DNA from: Sycobia sp. Sy_11
Taxonomy: Eukaryota > Arthropoda > Insecta > Hymenoptera > Epichrysomallidae
Reading direction: 5' to 3'
Length of the DNA stretch: 64,000 nt
Assembly (NCBI GenBank): GCA_018907035.1
Contig: JACCIC010000152.1
Span: 392,501-456,500 of the forward strand
Shown here one piece after another: positions 13,701-60,133 of this stretch. The notes under the pieces were generated by a model. That model had not been told where the DNA came from and did no database searches. It saw only the letters and a program-made list of their open reading frames with translations. Numbering within the stretch: position 1 is the first letter of the stretch; each line of letters begins with the position of its first letter. The translations under genes and the position numbers were made by a program.

Positions 13701-14540
13701 CGATAAATACCATAAAATCATAATAAGAAGTCATCGTACAAGTATCATAAGCATATAATTATAAAATAATGGATTTTTATTAATTATGGAATTATTATTG
13801 TAAGTTCAGTATCGAACTGGATAAAATTGACGAGGAGGGATATTTTTGACATAATCCGCGTGGATGAAAACATATAGATGTTCCAGTGACATACGGCACA
13901 ATATATATATCTATACAATGTCGTGTTAAAAATAGCCGCGATAACAATGTAAAAGATCAAGAGGCTAATAGACGATAAACCGACTTCGATCTGCATTTTC
14001 CGTTATTCTCAGCCCAGTAGTGTGAGCGAGAGTTAATGAGTTTTAATCTATACATATATATTCGCACTAGTCTGACGAATTGCTAAAAATATTATACAAT
14101 ATGCAGCAGCCTTTAGAAATTAGAAACGTTGAATTTGTAAACTTTTTTTGAAAACATATGGTTACGATGTAGGTATACGTCATGCCTGCCTTTCTGATGC
14201 ATCGGCGCGTCAGTCGACTCTAAAACGACGGACTAGGAATTATATAGATATTGCTATATTTTATTTTTATTAATTATTATTATGAATAAGATTGCGTCGA
14301 AAAGGGGCTACGTTATCCTTTTCAAATATACTTTGACGTACATACAGTATTTCGAAGAATGGAATTGAGTTTAGTTTTGAGCGATTGATGCGTTGTGTTC
14401 GGAAGAATCCGTTTACGATTTTTCACAAGTAGATTTTCGACGACATTATTCACATACTATATATTGTTCCATTTGTTATTAATATGAAATAAAAAAGTGC
14501 GAATATATCTGAAGTTGCATTTTTTATAAATATTATGATA

Positions 14541-14545
<5 letters not shown>

Positions 14546-14578
<33 letters not shown>

Positions 14579-14592
14579 CGCGCGCGCGCGTA
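14546..14592. repeat. (TG)n-(CG)n alternating tract
   Basis: TG to about 14575 and then almost pure CG: strict purine-pyrimidine alternation for most of its length, broken at the CC. Confidence 0.9.
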
Positions 14593-14879
14593 TAATATTC
14601 GAGTAAATGAAAAAAATTAAGAGAATCTGACTAGATTGAAGGTAGAAAACCTAATTAATAAATATTTTCGTTGGTCTTACAGTCCAATTAAATAAATCGA
14701 AAATAATACGTAATAATATCAATATATATTTATATTAATATTAATACATCAATATACAAAAATAATAATAATAAAAATACAAATTAAAAATTAGAATGGC
14801 AGTCAGGCTGTCCTTGCATACAATCACCCCCGTTGAATAATCTGAAAATAAAATATTAGCTGAAAAAATTTATGTTAGT

Positions 14880-15890
14880 AAAGTGCAATCTGTCTGTCAC
14901 CAACACCCTTACCTAATTGAAGATCCAGTCCAACGTTTCGATCTCGCTACGGCACCTCATCAGGGACTAAGCTAAACCAAATATTCTAATCTATATATAC
15001 CCTATCCCCACTACCAAATTTAGTAAATTATACCGAAATTCCCCCTCTATACAAATTGTTCAAAACCAATCAATTTAATAAGGAATGATAAATGTTGTCT
15101 AATTTACTAGACTCTAACATTAAATTCACATTATTTTGATTCTTTGAAATGCGAATACTTTCAAGACTCTCCCTTTTATACTTATTATTAATACCATGTT
15201 CCAAAATATCCACATTGACAAAATCAAAACAATGACAAAATCAAATATCCACATTGACAAATTCAAGGTAAAAACCTTAAACAATGCTCCTTTAAACCGG
15301 AAGTAATATGTGATCACGTAAACTATATTTATGTTCATAAATTCTCTTTTTTAAATATCTACCTGTTTGTCCAATGTAGTATGTATTACAATTCATACAA
15401 TTAATTTTGTAAACAACTCCAGATTTTAAACATAAATCGTCCCTATCTTTGCAATTATTGAACAACTTACTTTGCTATTTTTAAAGAAAATTTGAATGTT
15501 GTATTTCCGAAAATTTCTTTTAATTCTTTCAAATAATCCTCTAACATATGGTAAGACAATAATTTTGCCTCTGTTAACATCAATTCGTGCATTATGTATA
15601 TTTTCGGTATTATAAATGCTAAACAAACTCTCAGCAATTAATTTGTTGATAAATTCAATTGGATATCCATTATTAATGAATGTTTCTCTTACTATCTATA
15701 AATTATTTTGTCTAAAATCTTTATGTGACAATTTTATTGCTCTGTCAATGACACCCCTCAGTGCTCCAATTTTATTTCCGAATTGGTGGTGTGAATTAAA
15801 ATCTAAAAACCTACCTGATCATCAGCAAGCCTAACCATTTCCTTCATTCTACTACTTGGCAGATTCCGCCCAGAAAATGCATCGTTCTCT
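14880..15890 (-). mobile_element. Penelope-like retroelement, 3' fragment
   Basis: On the minus strand, broken frames read RFLDFNSHHQFGNKIGALRG, INNGYPIEFINKLI and VLPYVRGLFERIKRNF. They continue into VVYKINCMNCNTYYIGQTGR and a C-terminus ending NLMLESSKLDNIYHSLLN with stop TGA at 15070-15072. The last parts are the GIY-YIG endonuclease (INCxxCxxxYIGQTGR) of Penelope-like elements; the first are the end of the reverse transcriptase. Downstream, 14921-14967 holds the minus-strand sequence CCTGATGAGGTGCCGTAGCG that I associate with tails of these elements. Frameshifts and a short internal duplication show it is dead and 5'-truncated. Confidence 0.8.
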
Positions 15891-16787
15891 CCAAATTAGA
15901 AATTAAGGAATTACTAGATTCAAGATAGAAAGCTAATCATTCTCAATTTTATATTTGTAAAATTTTACTATAGAATCGTATTTCTTCCAGCATAAAGGTA
16001 AGAAATCTAATAACGTCGGTATATAAGAAGACGATAGTAGTTACGAAGTGAAATCACTGATTGCGAGATTACCATAGGAAATATATACTGACTAGGATCT
16101 AGCCCGAACTAGGGATATGCCGAGTATAATTCTGCACGGGATTAACGAGGGTTCAAAGATTTTTTTTTTGGAACGAAGACAACGGATTCTATTGTAAAAA
16201 TAAAATGCATTAAATTTTATCAAACCGTTATTATATACCTCTGGATTTTATAAAAAATCTTATTTCATCAATTATATAAGTATAACTATTATACCTATCT
16301 TTAAAAATAATCACAACAAAATGCTTATGGCCTATTACTGCCGGCAACAGTTAATAAAAATTAGAACTAAATTTAAGATAAAATTAAGCAAAAAAAGAGA
16401 ATATATTGTCTATAGGTTTTGCCTTGGGCTACTTCAGCTGGGCTCGTCGGTGAAACGCCATATGAGCGACCTAACCTTACAGACGTGTTTCGCACACGAA
16501 TGTATAGTAATAGGATTTATAATTTAATTAAAGATTAAATGGAATTATTTTACTCGTCAGTGAAGGTATCATTGCAAATTATTAGTAATTTCAATGAATG
16601 GAAATATGTGTCTTCGCAAATCGATTAGATTCGTGAATGGGCCAATGCAGCTGAAACTTTACGTACAATTTTATAGATCTGTAAAATTATAGCCGGTGAC
16701 TTGTTATTACCGACAAGTCCAACAGGAGAGTTAGAGGGGAAATGCACACTATTTTCTCCCTTTCTTTTCTCATTGTTCGAAATTTCG

Positions 16788-16788
<1 letters not shown>
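15891..16788. other. AT-rich intergenic sequence, nothing recognised
   Basis: No array over 20 bp and no supported coding. The + frame at 16321-16527 is open by chance as far as I can tell. Confidence 0.4.

Positions 16789-16838
<50 letters not shown>
16789..16838. repeat. (TA)n, 50 bp
   Basis: Follows AATTTCG. Confidence 0.95.
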
Positions 16839-16840
<2 letters not shown>

Positions 16841-17000
16841 AAACGATAAGTTTGCGCGTATCTTTATTCCGAGCCGATATATATATTATATGCATGCAAA
16901 AATCAATTTCTAAAATAACTCAATTTGTTGCGGACGACACGCTTGAAGGATTCCAGGACTAAGCCGTGACCACGCGTTATACTTAAAAAATTATATATAC

Positions 17001-17010
<10 letters not shown>

Positions 17011-17051
<41 letters not shown>
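17011..17051. repeat. (TA)n, 41 bp
   Basis: Flanked by CATACATAC and CACGCGTG. Confidence 0.95.
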
Positions 17052-17054
<3 letters not shown>

Positions 17055-17334
17055 GCGTGTATATATATATATACAGGACCACGCAATCTGCAATTATAAG
17101 CAAAATAGTTTGTAGTACACCCCGCGCGAGATTCGAATTCCGAATCTGTATAATGTAAAATACAACACGGCTCGCGACGCAGGTCCGGCCAATTGAGTGA
17201 GGAGGGGGGGGGAGGAGGTTGGAGGCTGCGATAAGCCGCAGCAGTGCGGGATGTGCATTCCCAGAATGCATATAGATTGGGCCCCGTGGCCCCCCGATCC
17301 GGCAAAAAAGGGGCTGTTCACGAATTACTGGATA

Positions 17335-17339
<5 letters not shown>

Positions 17340-17403
<64 letters not shown>

Positions 17404-17410
17404 GTATGTG
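17340..17410. repeat. (TA)n-(TGTA)n compound
   Basis: TA to 17391, then TGTA units. Confidence 0.95.
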
Positions 17411-17710
17411 TGTGTTCATACACATATACATGTGTCGCGCATATCAGAGGTCGGTAGGGGAAAATGAAACATTCCAACAACGAAAAAAAGTCAATGAATG
17501 AAAAAGAGTCAAAGAATGTTGAAAATAAAAGGGAGCGGGGGAGGGGGGAGAGAGATAGCCAGAGACGAGAAGGAGGTAGAATATATGCGCGCCGGTGTGC
17601 GGACGGCCATTGGCCGAGAGCGAAAAAAAATGAGAGAAAAAAAAATAGAAAAAGCTCCAAGTACTTCTCTATATCTCCTTCGTGCTGTATCACAAACTGG
17701 TTTTTTAGGA

Positions 17711-17713
<3 letters not shown>

Positions 17714-17747
<34 letters not shown>

Positions 17748-17795
17748 TGTATGTGTGTATGTATGTATGTATGTATGGATGTATGTATGTATGTA
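17714..17795. repeat. (TA)n-(TATG)n compound
   Basis: TA to 17744, then interrupted TATG units. Confidence 0.9.
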
Positions 17796-17963
17796 TATTC
17801 GCACATATATAGGTGTATATGTAGAAGCGTCCCTTTTGCGCATCTCGCTTATATACGTGTATTGCAGCAGAAACGTTGCGCTGGCTGCACGCTCGCACGC
17901 ACACACATCCTCACGCCCCCCTCTCTTCACACCGGTATATCCAGAGACGTACGTATACGTGCA

Positions 17964-17970
<7 letters not shown>

Positions 17971-18024
<54 letters not shown>
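17971..18024. repeat. (TA)n, 54 bp
   Basis: Followed by CACACACA. Confidence 0.95.
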
Positions 18025-18034
<10 letters not shown>

Positions 18035-18297
18035 TACACAGACGGACGCATGTGTGGAAAGGGAGTGGAAGGGATGGCGAGAAAGAGAGCGGGAGGGGCG
18101 ATGACAGTAGTGAGGGGGGAGGAAGGGAGGGATTACCATCCGACCGCGGCGAGGAGGCCTCGGCGCGGTCCCGCCCACGCGAGCTCGCATTCGCGCGGGG
18201 CCGAGCGATGGCCGCTGGCCCAGCTGCGCGTGCGCGCGGCCCGCGCGGACGAGGTGGGAGAGCGCGCATGTATTACTACGTCCGCGCGCCCCATCTC

Positions 18298-18300
<3 letters not shown>

Positions 18301-18337
<37 letters not shown>
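18301..18337. repeat. (CT)n, 37 bp
   Basis: Within CpG-rich DNA. Confidence 0.95.
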
Positions 18338-18339
<2 letters not shown>

Positions 18340-18548
18340 GCTCCGCGATCCGCCGAGCCGCATCGGTGTATATACACATATATAAAAGTATCCTCGTCCG
18401 CTCACACTCTTTAGCCGCTCTCTCTCTCTCTCTCTCGCCCACCCCGTTCCTCGAGTCTCCTCGGCCCCCATGCCCCCTCCCTTCACCCCGTCGCGAGTCT
18501 GACCATTTTAACCGATCGAGTGCAGCTGTAAATTACGAGGCGCACGCG

Positions 18549-18552
<4 letters not shown>

Positions 18553-18585
<33 letters not shown>
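18553..18585. repeat. (CT)n, 33 bp
   Basis: Lies 55 bp before an oppositely polarised GA array. Confidence 0.95.
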
Positions 18586-18587
<2 letters not shown>

Positions 18588-18638
18588 CTGTGTCTTTATC
18601 TGGATATCGGGGTAGAGGCGGAAAAAAGGAAGGCAATC

Positions 18639-18640
<2 letters not shown>

Positions 18641-18682
<42 letters not shown>
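18641..18682. repeat. (GA)n, 42 bp
   Basis: With 18553-18585 forms a CT...GA pair able to fold back. Confidence 0.95.
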
Positions 18683-18683
<1 letters not shown>

Positions 18684-19082
18684 TCCATCGGTGAGCCGAC
18701 CATGGCGGATCTTAATGCTCTCGTCGGGGCCGGGGCTGTGCCTCGAATAATTCTTGTAGGCGTCACGCTCGCCCGAGCGATAACCCATTCTTTTCCTCCC
18801 ACCCTCTGTATCTCTTACTCTCTCGCTGGCTCGCTCGTTTTGCCGTTTAATCGGGTGGGCGCGCATTTTTTCTCCCTCCCCCTCACCCCCCGCTCGGCAT
18901 TCGGTCTTTTATTATTAGCCAGAGCCGAGAGAGACTTGCGGTATATATATATATATATATATATTTCGTGCATTCGCTTCCACCACGAGGAGTCTCTTTG
19001 TTGTCTCCCGGACAGTGTCTTCTCTTCCTCCTCCTCCCCCTCACACCCGTCCCACCCAAGAAAGAGAATCGCCCCGCGATTT

Positions 19083-19086
<4 letters not shown>

Positions 19087-19140
<54 letters not shown>
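19087..19140. repeat. (TA)n-(CA)n compound, 54 bp
   Basis: TA to 19130, then CA. Confidence 0.95.
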
Positions 19141-19141
<1 letters not shown>

Positions 19142-19422
19142 GTATATGTACACGTATATAGAATCTTTTGTCTCGGAGTTTGGTGGAGGGGGGCCCCCCC
19201 GCGCGGCAGCGAATTTATAACGTTTTGGGGGGGAGGGGTGCTCTCAGGCGCGCGTGTCCGACTGCCACATCCCCCGGCCGTACGTCTTATTTACGCATTC
19301 GCCCGCATTATTTTCGGCCGCGGCGAGCGAACGAACGGTTTGGCTCTTACGTCTCACCCTCCTCATTTGTTTGTTTTTTTTTTTTTTTTAACCACTCTTT
19401 TATTTATTACGTGCTATATGTA

Positions 19423-19425
<3 letters not shown>

Positions 19426-19473
<48 letters not shown>
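19426..19473. repeat. (TA)n, 48 bp
   Basis: Follows TATGTATGC. Confidence 0.95.
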
Positions 19474-19478
<5 letters not shown>

Positions 19479-19839
19479 TTCTGCACAAGGGGCTCACTCT
19501 TCCGATAAAAATATATACAATACAGGTAAATCATACAAACTTTTGTATAAATTTAAAAAACTACAGATTCGCCAATATTGTGTCTGCGTCTGTATGTATC
19601 TGCGCCACTTCTGATCCTCCTTGCAATTTCGCATATTATTCATTAACTTATATTCCCTGAGCGACATTAATTATTATTATTATTATATATATATAGATAT
19701 ATATATAAATACATATATACATATATGTATATATACATATATCTATAAATCTTATCATTTACCAAAGCACACCTCTTACCGCTAGAGTAAAAGCACCTTT
19801 TATACACTGGACGCACGTACATACGCGTCGATGTAAAAG

Positions 19840-19841
<2 letters not shown>

Positions 19842-19895
<54 letters not shown>
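19842..19895. repeat. (TA)n, 54 bp
   Basis: Marks the end of the microsatellite-dense block. Confidence 0.95.
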
Positions 19896-19896
<1 letters not shown>

Positions 19897-22726
19897 CTTA
19901 GCCTTTGTCCGAACACAGCCGGGCAGTTGCTACTGCGCTGCGAATTTATTAACGTCGGGGGGAGGGGCTTCCGATAGAGCTTGTAATACTTGTTCCCAAC
20001 CCCCCTAATACAATGATTGTTTAGATACTTGTCGCCGCATAGATACTTGTAGGTGATGTTTCATTGTCCAGGGTAAAAACAATTTTTTCCAATTCAACAA
20101 GTTTCACTGGATATACACAGCTTTAATATACATTTTCCATTTAGATAAGTATATATATATATATTTACTAGAATTTCAAGAAAAGTTTACTCGATCGAAT
20201 TATGTTATGCTTTGTCATTAAAACGTGTAAGCCAGTTTTATGGTAAATTTTTAACCGCCCTTATCATCCGTATAATACCGATACAATTACGACACTTTAA
20301 AAAGAAATTGACATTTCTCGGTAAGAAAAAAAAAATCAACTAAATCAAATAAACTTAATAGCTGTAAAAGCGCGATTCGTAAAAGAAGTGGAATTAATGA
20401 CTATAGACGCTCGGTTATCCATTAGGCGCTTTGTTTAAATAATCCACGGACGAGGCACAGCTTGCGGAGAAAAACGAATGAGGAGATGATGCAAAAGTTT
20501 CCCACGGTGGACGATCGAACAAGCATCGTCATAATCCAGTTGCCGCGTCGATTAATTCAATCGGATGCGGATAAATAAATAATGTTATAAAATGTCTATT
20601 ATTATCAATTAAATATATCCAAGAATCCAATAAACTGCTAAGTGATAAAGGGGGCCCCTTCGAGTATCTGAGTCGGGGTGAAAATCGATCCGAATCTATA
20701 TACGAGTTCGTAAATATCGACGTACAGACTCGTTGCTCCCGAGCGAAAGATAATTTTAACTTTATGCATTCCACGATATAATGATTATGCGAAAAATTCC
20801 TTTTCTATTATTTTCCAAAAGCAGCAATCGAGTCGAGCACGTGCAAACAATCTCGAGCATCTACGACAAACATCATTTATAAACTGCGATGTCCCAAGAG
20901 CGAGAGTTCGGAGCCCTACGTATTACAAGAAAAGGAAGAAGGAAAAGTGTTTCATTTTCCAGAATAAATCATTATAAATTCGTCAGTATATTAGTTTATT
21001 CTAGATTTTGCGCGTATTGCCTGGATTATGAGATTTAATGATACCCCTGACCGGTAGACCAATGATTCAAGATCACCTCGCCGGTTTTGTGGCTGGATTC
21101 TGGCTAGATTTGCCCATTGTATATATAGGCAAAATTACCGTGAAATCCAATCGGAATCCGGTATAATCGCAGAGAACGTGGCGACAATTTGCGAATTCCA
21201 GAGCAATCCTCTGCCAAATTTCATTCGCAATCGTCACAAGCTCTTGGGAGATTGACGGAAGGTCTCCCTATGAGCCGCGCGACACATGATCTATAAAATT
21301 ATAACGATTTGACTCTTTTTTGTTATTGTCTGATTTACGTTTAACGTCACTGTTAATTATCCTCGCTCTTTCCGCATTATTTAATTGATTATTGCTCGCA
21401 AAATTGCTCCACACAAATCACTGTCATATCGATCAATATCACTGACATCGACATCGCTTAATTTATCATCGATCAATCAAATAGATTAAATATAGAATGT
21501 ATAAAAAGTGCTTCTACGACTTCCGACCTGTTCAAATGCTGACTAAATGATCCGAATGACAACATATTTAGGTTATGTTTGTTGAAATATGCATGCAAAT
21601 ATCTATTTATATATTCATATATATATAAAAGCTTGTAGCTTCAGAATTCATTTCACAGGCAATTTCTAGATATAACTACTAGATACGAAAATTAGTAATT
21701 TTCCAGACGTTCAAATGAATCAATAACTACAATTGTAAATTATCATATTTTCATTTATCATTTATTACCCAAGAAAAATGATAATAGAAATCTAATAATA
21801 CGATCACTTTTTTAAACTTTAAGTCGAGTCTAGATCAAATAAAATTGCTGAAAAATTGCACGAAATCAGTCTTGAATATGTTGTAAAAGATTACCGTAGA
21901 TTTTGAGGGAGGGAAAAAAAGATCAGCCAAAGTTGCCGGTCGAATTGTTGCGAATACGAAAATTTGGCAAATAGTATCTATTACAGGGTTAGAAAATATC
22001 TGTAAATATCATATTTTACGCTTCGTTAAGCATGTTTATTTAACTGTTTAAACTACTTTAACTCTTTAAGCTACTTCAAATCTGGCGTAATTTCACCATT
22101 GATTTGATAAAATCCCCTAAATAAATTCAAAGCACCGTGAAATTCGGCGCAGCCATAGAAAAACAGCAAATGCCACTGCTGGTATCTTCTTCGATTGATG
22201 GAGAATCTATGACCCTCTATATGACATTATCCATTGAGAAATTATACGCAAAAAATGGAGTTGACTCATACACTTACAAGTATATTATATGATTTTTTTT
22301 GTCATTTATATGTAAATCACAATGACATTAGCCATTGACTACTTGTATGGGGGAGGTTCGTGTATATTAATTGAAAATCAGATCTTATATGTCTAAAAAT
22401 GTTTGATAATAAAAAAAATTTATAGTATAGTAAAATATTCTTAAAAAATATATAAAGATGTTCTTAATCTCATTAAGATCATGCGCTCTTTTGTAAAAAT
22501 CACATATATGCTTCTAGTAACAGTACATCTAGAATTCTTCCCTTAATCGAATAAGAAAAAATATCTTATTTATGACAGAAAACAAATGACATTTCAGAAT
22601 ATAAATATACTAGATATAAATCTCAAAAATTTGTGAAATCTCTTTAAAATTACTTTCTACGATAGTATAAATTAAGGCAAGTATGGTGTCTTCGAATTCC
22701 TTATCATTTGAAACTTTTCTTCAATG

Positions 22727-22728
<2 letters not shown>
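19896..22728. other. mostly unique sequence upstream of pnr exon 1
   Basis: Free of long arrays apart from a short TA run near 20150. No supported coding frame. Its position within about 3 kb of the pnr start and its low repeat content make it a reasonable place to look for enhancers. I identify no specific site. Confidence 0.4.

Positions 22729-22775
<47 letters not shown>
22729..22775. repeat. (TA)n, 47 bp
   Basis: About 440 bp upstream of the pnr start. Confidence 0.95.
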
Positions 22776-22778
<3 letters not shown>

Positions 22779-23020
22779 GAAATATTTTCCTAATTAGACT
22801 TCTCAGTCAAGTTACACATAAACGTGCAATGCTTAAAAAACAACTTATAGTTTTATTATTTTTTAAAATCTTTCTAATTTAAATAAAAGAACGTATTGAA
22901 ATCAATTTTTACATAGTCAAGTATATGTAAATATGTATGAGTACCAATTCGTGTAAGTTTCAGAATTCAGATTGGCTTAATAATTTTTGTCAAAAGTTTA
23001 TTTTATTAATTAAATAATAT

Positions 23021-23024
<4 letters not shown>

Positions 23025-23066
<42 letters not shown>
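23025..23066. repeat. (TA)n, 42 bp
   Basis: Ends 147 bp before the pnr ATG, so it lies in or next to the leader or promoter. Confidence 0.95.
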
Positions 23067-23068
<2 letters not shown>

Positions 23069-23174
23069 AATTATCGCAACAATCCCGATCGCTCTAGATC
23101 GGTGTTAAAGGAAACCACAATCGTCTCATCGCCCATTAATATCTTCTCTCATTCTCGTTCGGCGATCACAGCGA

Positions 23175-23195
23175 ATGTCGCGGCGGCGCCATTGA
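23175..23195 (+). promoter_or_regulatory. possible upstream ORF in pnr leader
   Basis: A six-codon frame (ATG to TGA, MSRRRH) lies 18 bp before the pnr start codon. If this sequence is transcribed as leader, it could reduce initiation at the main ATG. The leader has not been demonstrated, so this is inference. Confidence 0.3.
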
Positions 23196-23213
23196 GCCTC
23201 CGGCAGAGGGATA

Positions 23214-58504
<35,291 letters not shown>

Positions 58505-59329
58505 AGCGAACCTCTGTTATCTCACTCTCTCTCTCTCTCTCTCTCTCTTTCCTCCCCTACCCATCCCCATCTCCCCGCGAGCTTTAGAAATTTTTCGATC
58601 GACAATAAGTGAGATTCCTCTGCGGACTTGTAATAATTAAAGCGTATAGAAAAAATTTCTTTTTCTTTTTTTTTTTTTTTGTTCGGGGATAATGCACCAT
58701 TAATTGTCATTTTTTCTTCTTGTTTTTTATTGCTAAAAGTTTTATTATTATTACTATGATCATTATTGAACGAACGAGGAGCGTCGGGCCATAGTTGAAG
58801 GATGCTGCGAAACGAGGCTTTTATTAGTTAGTACACTATTAAAAGCTCATACAATTATATAGTATAATATGTATATCCGAAGGAAAGAAGAAACAATGGT
58901 TTTATAACGAGGGGCGCGCGTCGAGCATGCCAGCGTCGCCTTTATATATATCTGTAGGAAACTTTTTACAAAAAGTTGCAATTAAAATGAAAACCGTCCA
59001 CATAAAAGTAATTACACGATAAAAGCTACATATTCCATATACATATAAAGCATATAATGAGCGGCATGAAAGTTTTGTAATATCTTTTGTCTGGATGAAA
59101 ATATGAACATTATATACATACACACATATATATATAATCGTTTAATTTGCGATGCTACAATAGTAAAGAACAGTCTCAAACAACTATATTGTGTTTTTTC
59201 TTATTCTTCTTCTTCTTCTTCTTATTGCTTGTAAGAAGGCTATATTGTAAGTGCAGCTCATGAGTTTGAAATATCTTATATGATAATATATAAGCGACTC
59301 TTATAACTCCGCCGTTCTACGCTAAGAAG

Positions 59330-59332
<3 letters not shown>

Positions 59333-59385
<53 letters not shown>
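59333..59385. repeat. (TA)n, 53 bp
   Basis: In the probable pnr 3' UTR, two bases before an AATAAA. Confidence 0.95.
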
Positions 59386-59386
<1 letters not shown>

Positions 59387-59387
59387 C

Positions 59388-59393
59388 AATAAA
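59388..59393 (+). promoter_or_regulatory. candidate polyadenylation signal for pnr
   Basis: AATAAA just after a 53-bp TA array, 884 bp past the stop. Alternatives are 59492-59497 and 60128-60133. Confidence 0.35.
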
Positions 59394-59862
59394 ATAGTCT
59401 CCTTTAATCATGTACTGATTCTAAACAATTTCGAAATACATATTGTGTAAAATTATATAAAATGTATTTCATTCTATGTTATATATATATGAATAAAATT
59501 ATGAAACTGTCGAATTATTTAGTGTAGAAGCCAGTTACGTTGGCTATACAATGTATATTTGTACAAGTAGATCTGTACAAAGTGTTTGAAATTTCTTTTC
59601 TTACTATTACATTAATATTACACTTATATATTATTATTAGTAATATTATTTTATCCATTGCTTTACATGTAATGTAATGTTAAAAAAAAAAAAGAAGAAA
59701 AAAAAGCAAAAATGTAAAAATCTCTGAATTATCGCGAGTTACATATAATTGACCATGTGTTTTTAGGAAATTGTACGTATAAGTATTAAAATAATTGCGT
59801 GTTGTTTAAGCCGATAAAAACAAAAAAAAATAAATAAAAATTATTATCATCGATTAAGTTGT

Positions 59863-59905
59863 AACACACAATGCAGAGCTACTATAAATATATTATATGA
59901 TTAAT

Positions 59906-59915
<10 letters not shown>
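59863..59915 (+). repeat. 53-bp exact dispersed repeat, copy 2 (pnr 3' region)
   Basis: Same sequence and orientation as 40543-40595, leading straight into the longest TA array of the window (59909-59970). Confidence 0.9.

Positions 59916-59970
<55 letters not shown>
59909..59970. repeat. (TA)n, 62 bp
   Basis: Longest pure TA array; preceded by the 53-bp exact repeat. Confidence 0.95.
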
Positions 59971-59973
<3 letters not shown>

Positions 59974-60127
59974 GTAAACACTAAACTGTAAGCACTGATG
60001 ATCGATAAATATATACTATTACGGAAAATTCGTGGCTCGTTAGTAGCTCTTCTGTAACGGTACCTGTAAAATAAAATTATAGACTTTCCTCGTGCTTTCT
60101 GTTCACAAACAATGATTTAATCTATAC

Positions 60128-60133
60128 AATAAA
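60128..60133 (+). promoter_or_regulatory. second candidate polyadenylation signal
   Basis: AATAAA in the sequence caatAAAgtacg, downstream of the 59.9-kb TA array. It would give a 3' UTR of about 1.65 kb. Confidence 0.3.

Larger units (their letters stand above)
8461..14850. other. AT-rich intergenic sequence without a recognised gene
   Basis: Holds a CpG-richer piece at 9060-9250, a CA array (9962-9990), a balanced stretch at 10130-10200 followed by TATATATATAAATA, CT arrays (10312-10354, 10731-10796), a TA array (10486-10526) and a TG/CG tract (14546-14592). The minus frame at 9104-9334 is open for 76 codons but matches nothing I know. Confidence 0.5.
16789..19480. other. microsatellite-dense, locally GC-rich block upstream of pnr
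   Basis: Six TA arrays of 41-54 bp and two shorter ones, CT and GA arrays (18301-18337, 18553-18585, 18641-18682), TATG repeats (17392-17410, 17745-17795), and CpG-rich stretches at 17150-17310, 18120-18290 and 18690-18790. Overlapping open frames on both strands are repeat artefacts. An ATG at 18702 in the context gaccATGG reads MADLNALVGAGAVPRIILVG, but I cannot tie it to a gene. It could be a promoter-proximal region for an upstream pnr leader exon. Confidence 0.45.

Noticed and set aside
17464..18414. 316-codon + frame and overlapping frames on both strands
   Set aside because: Composed of translated TA, CT and TATG repeats; no domain and several equally long competing frames.
18366..19220. 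284-codon + frame
   Set aside because: Open because of CT, GA and TA arrays; only the short MADLN stretch looks non-repetitive and it has no recognised homologue.
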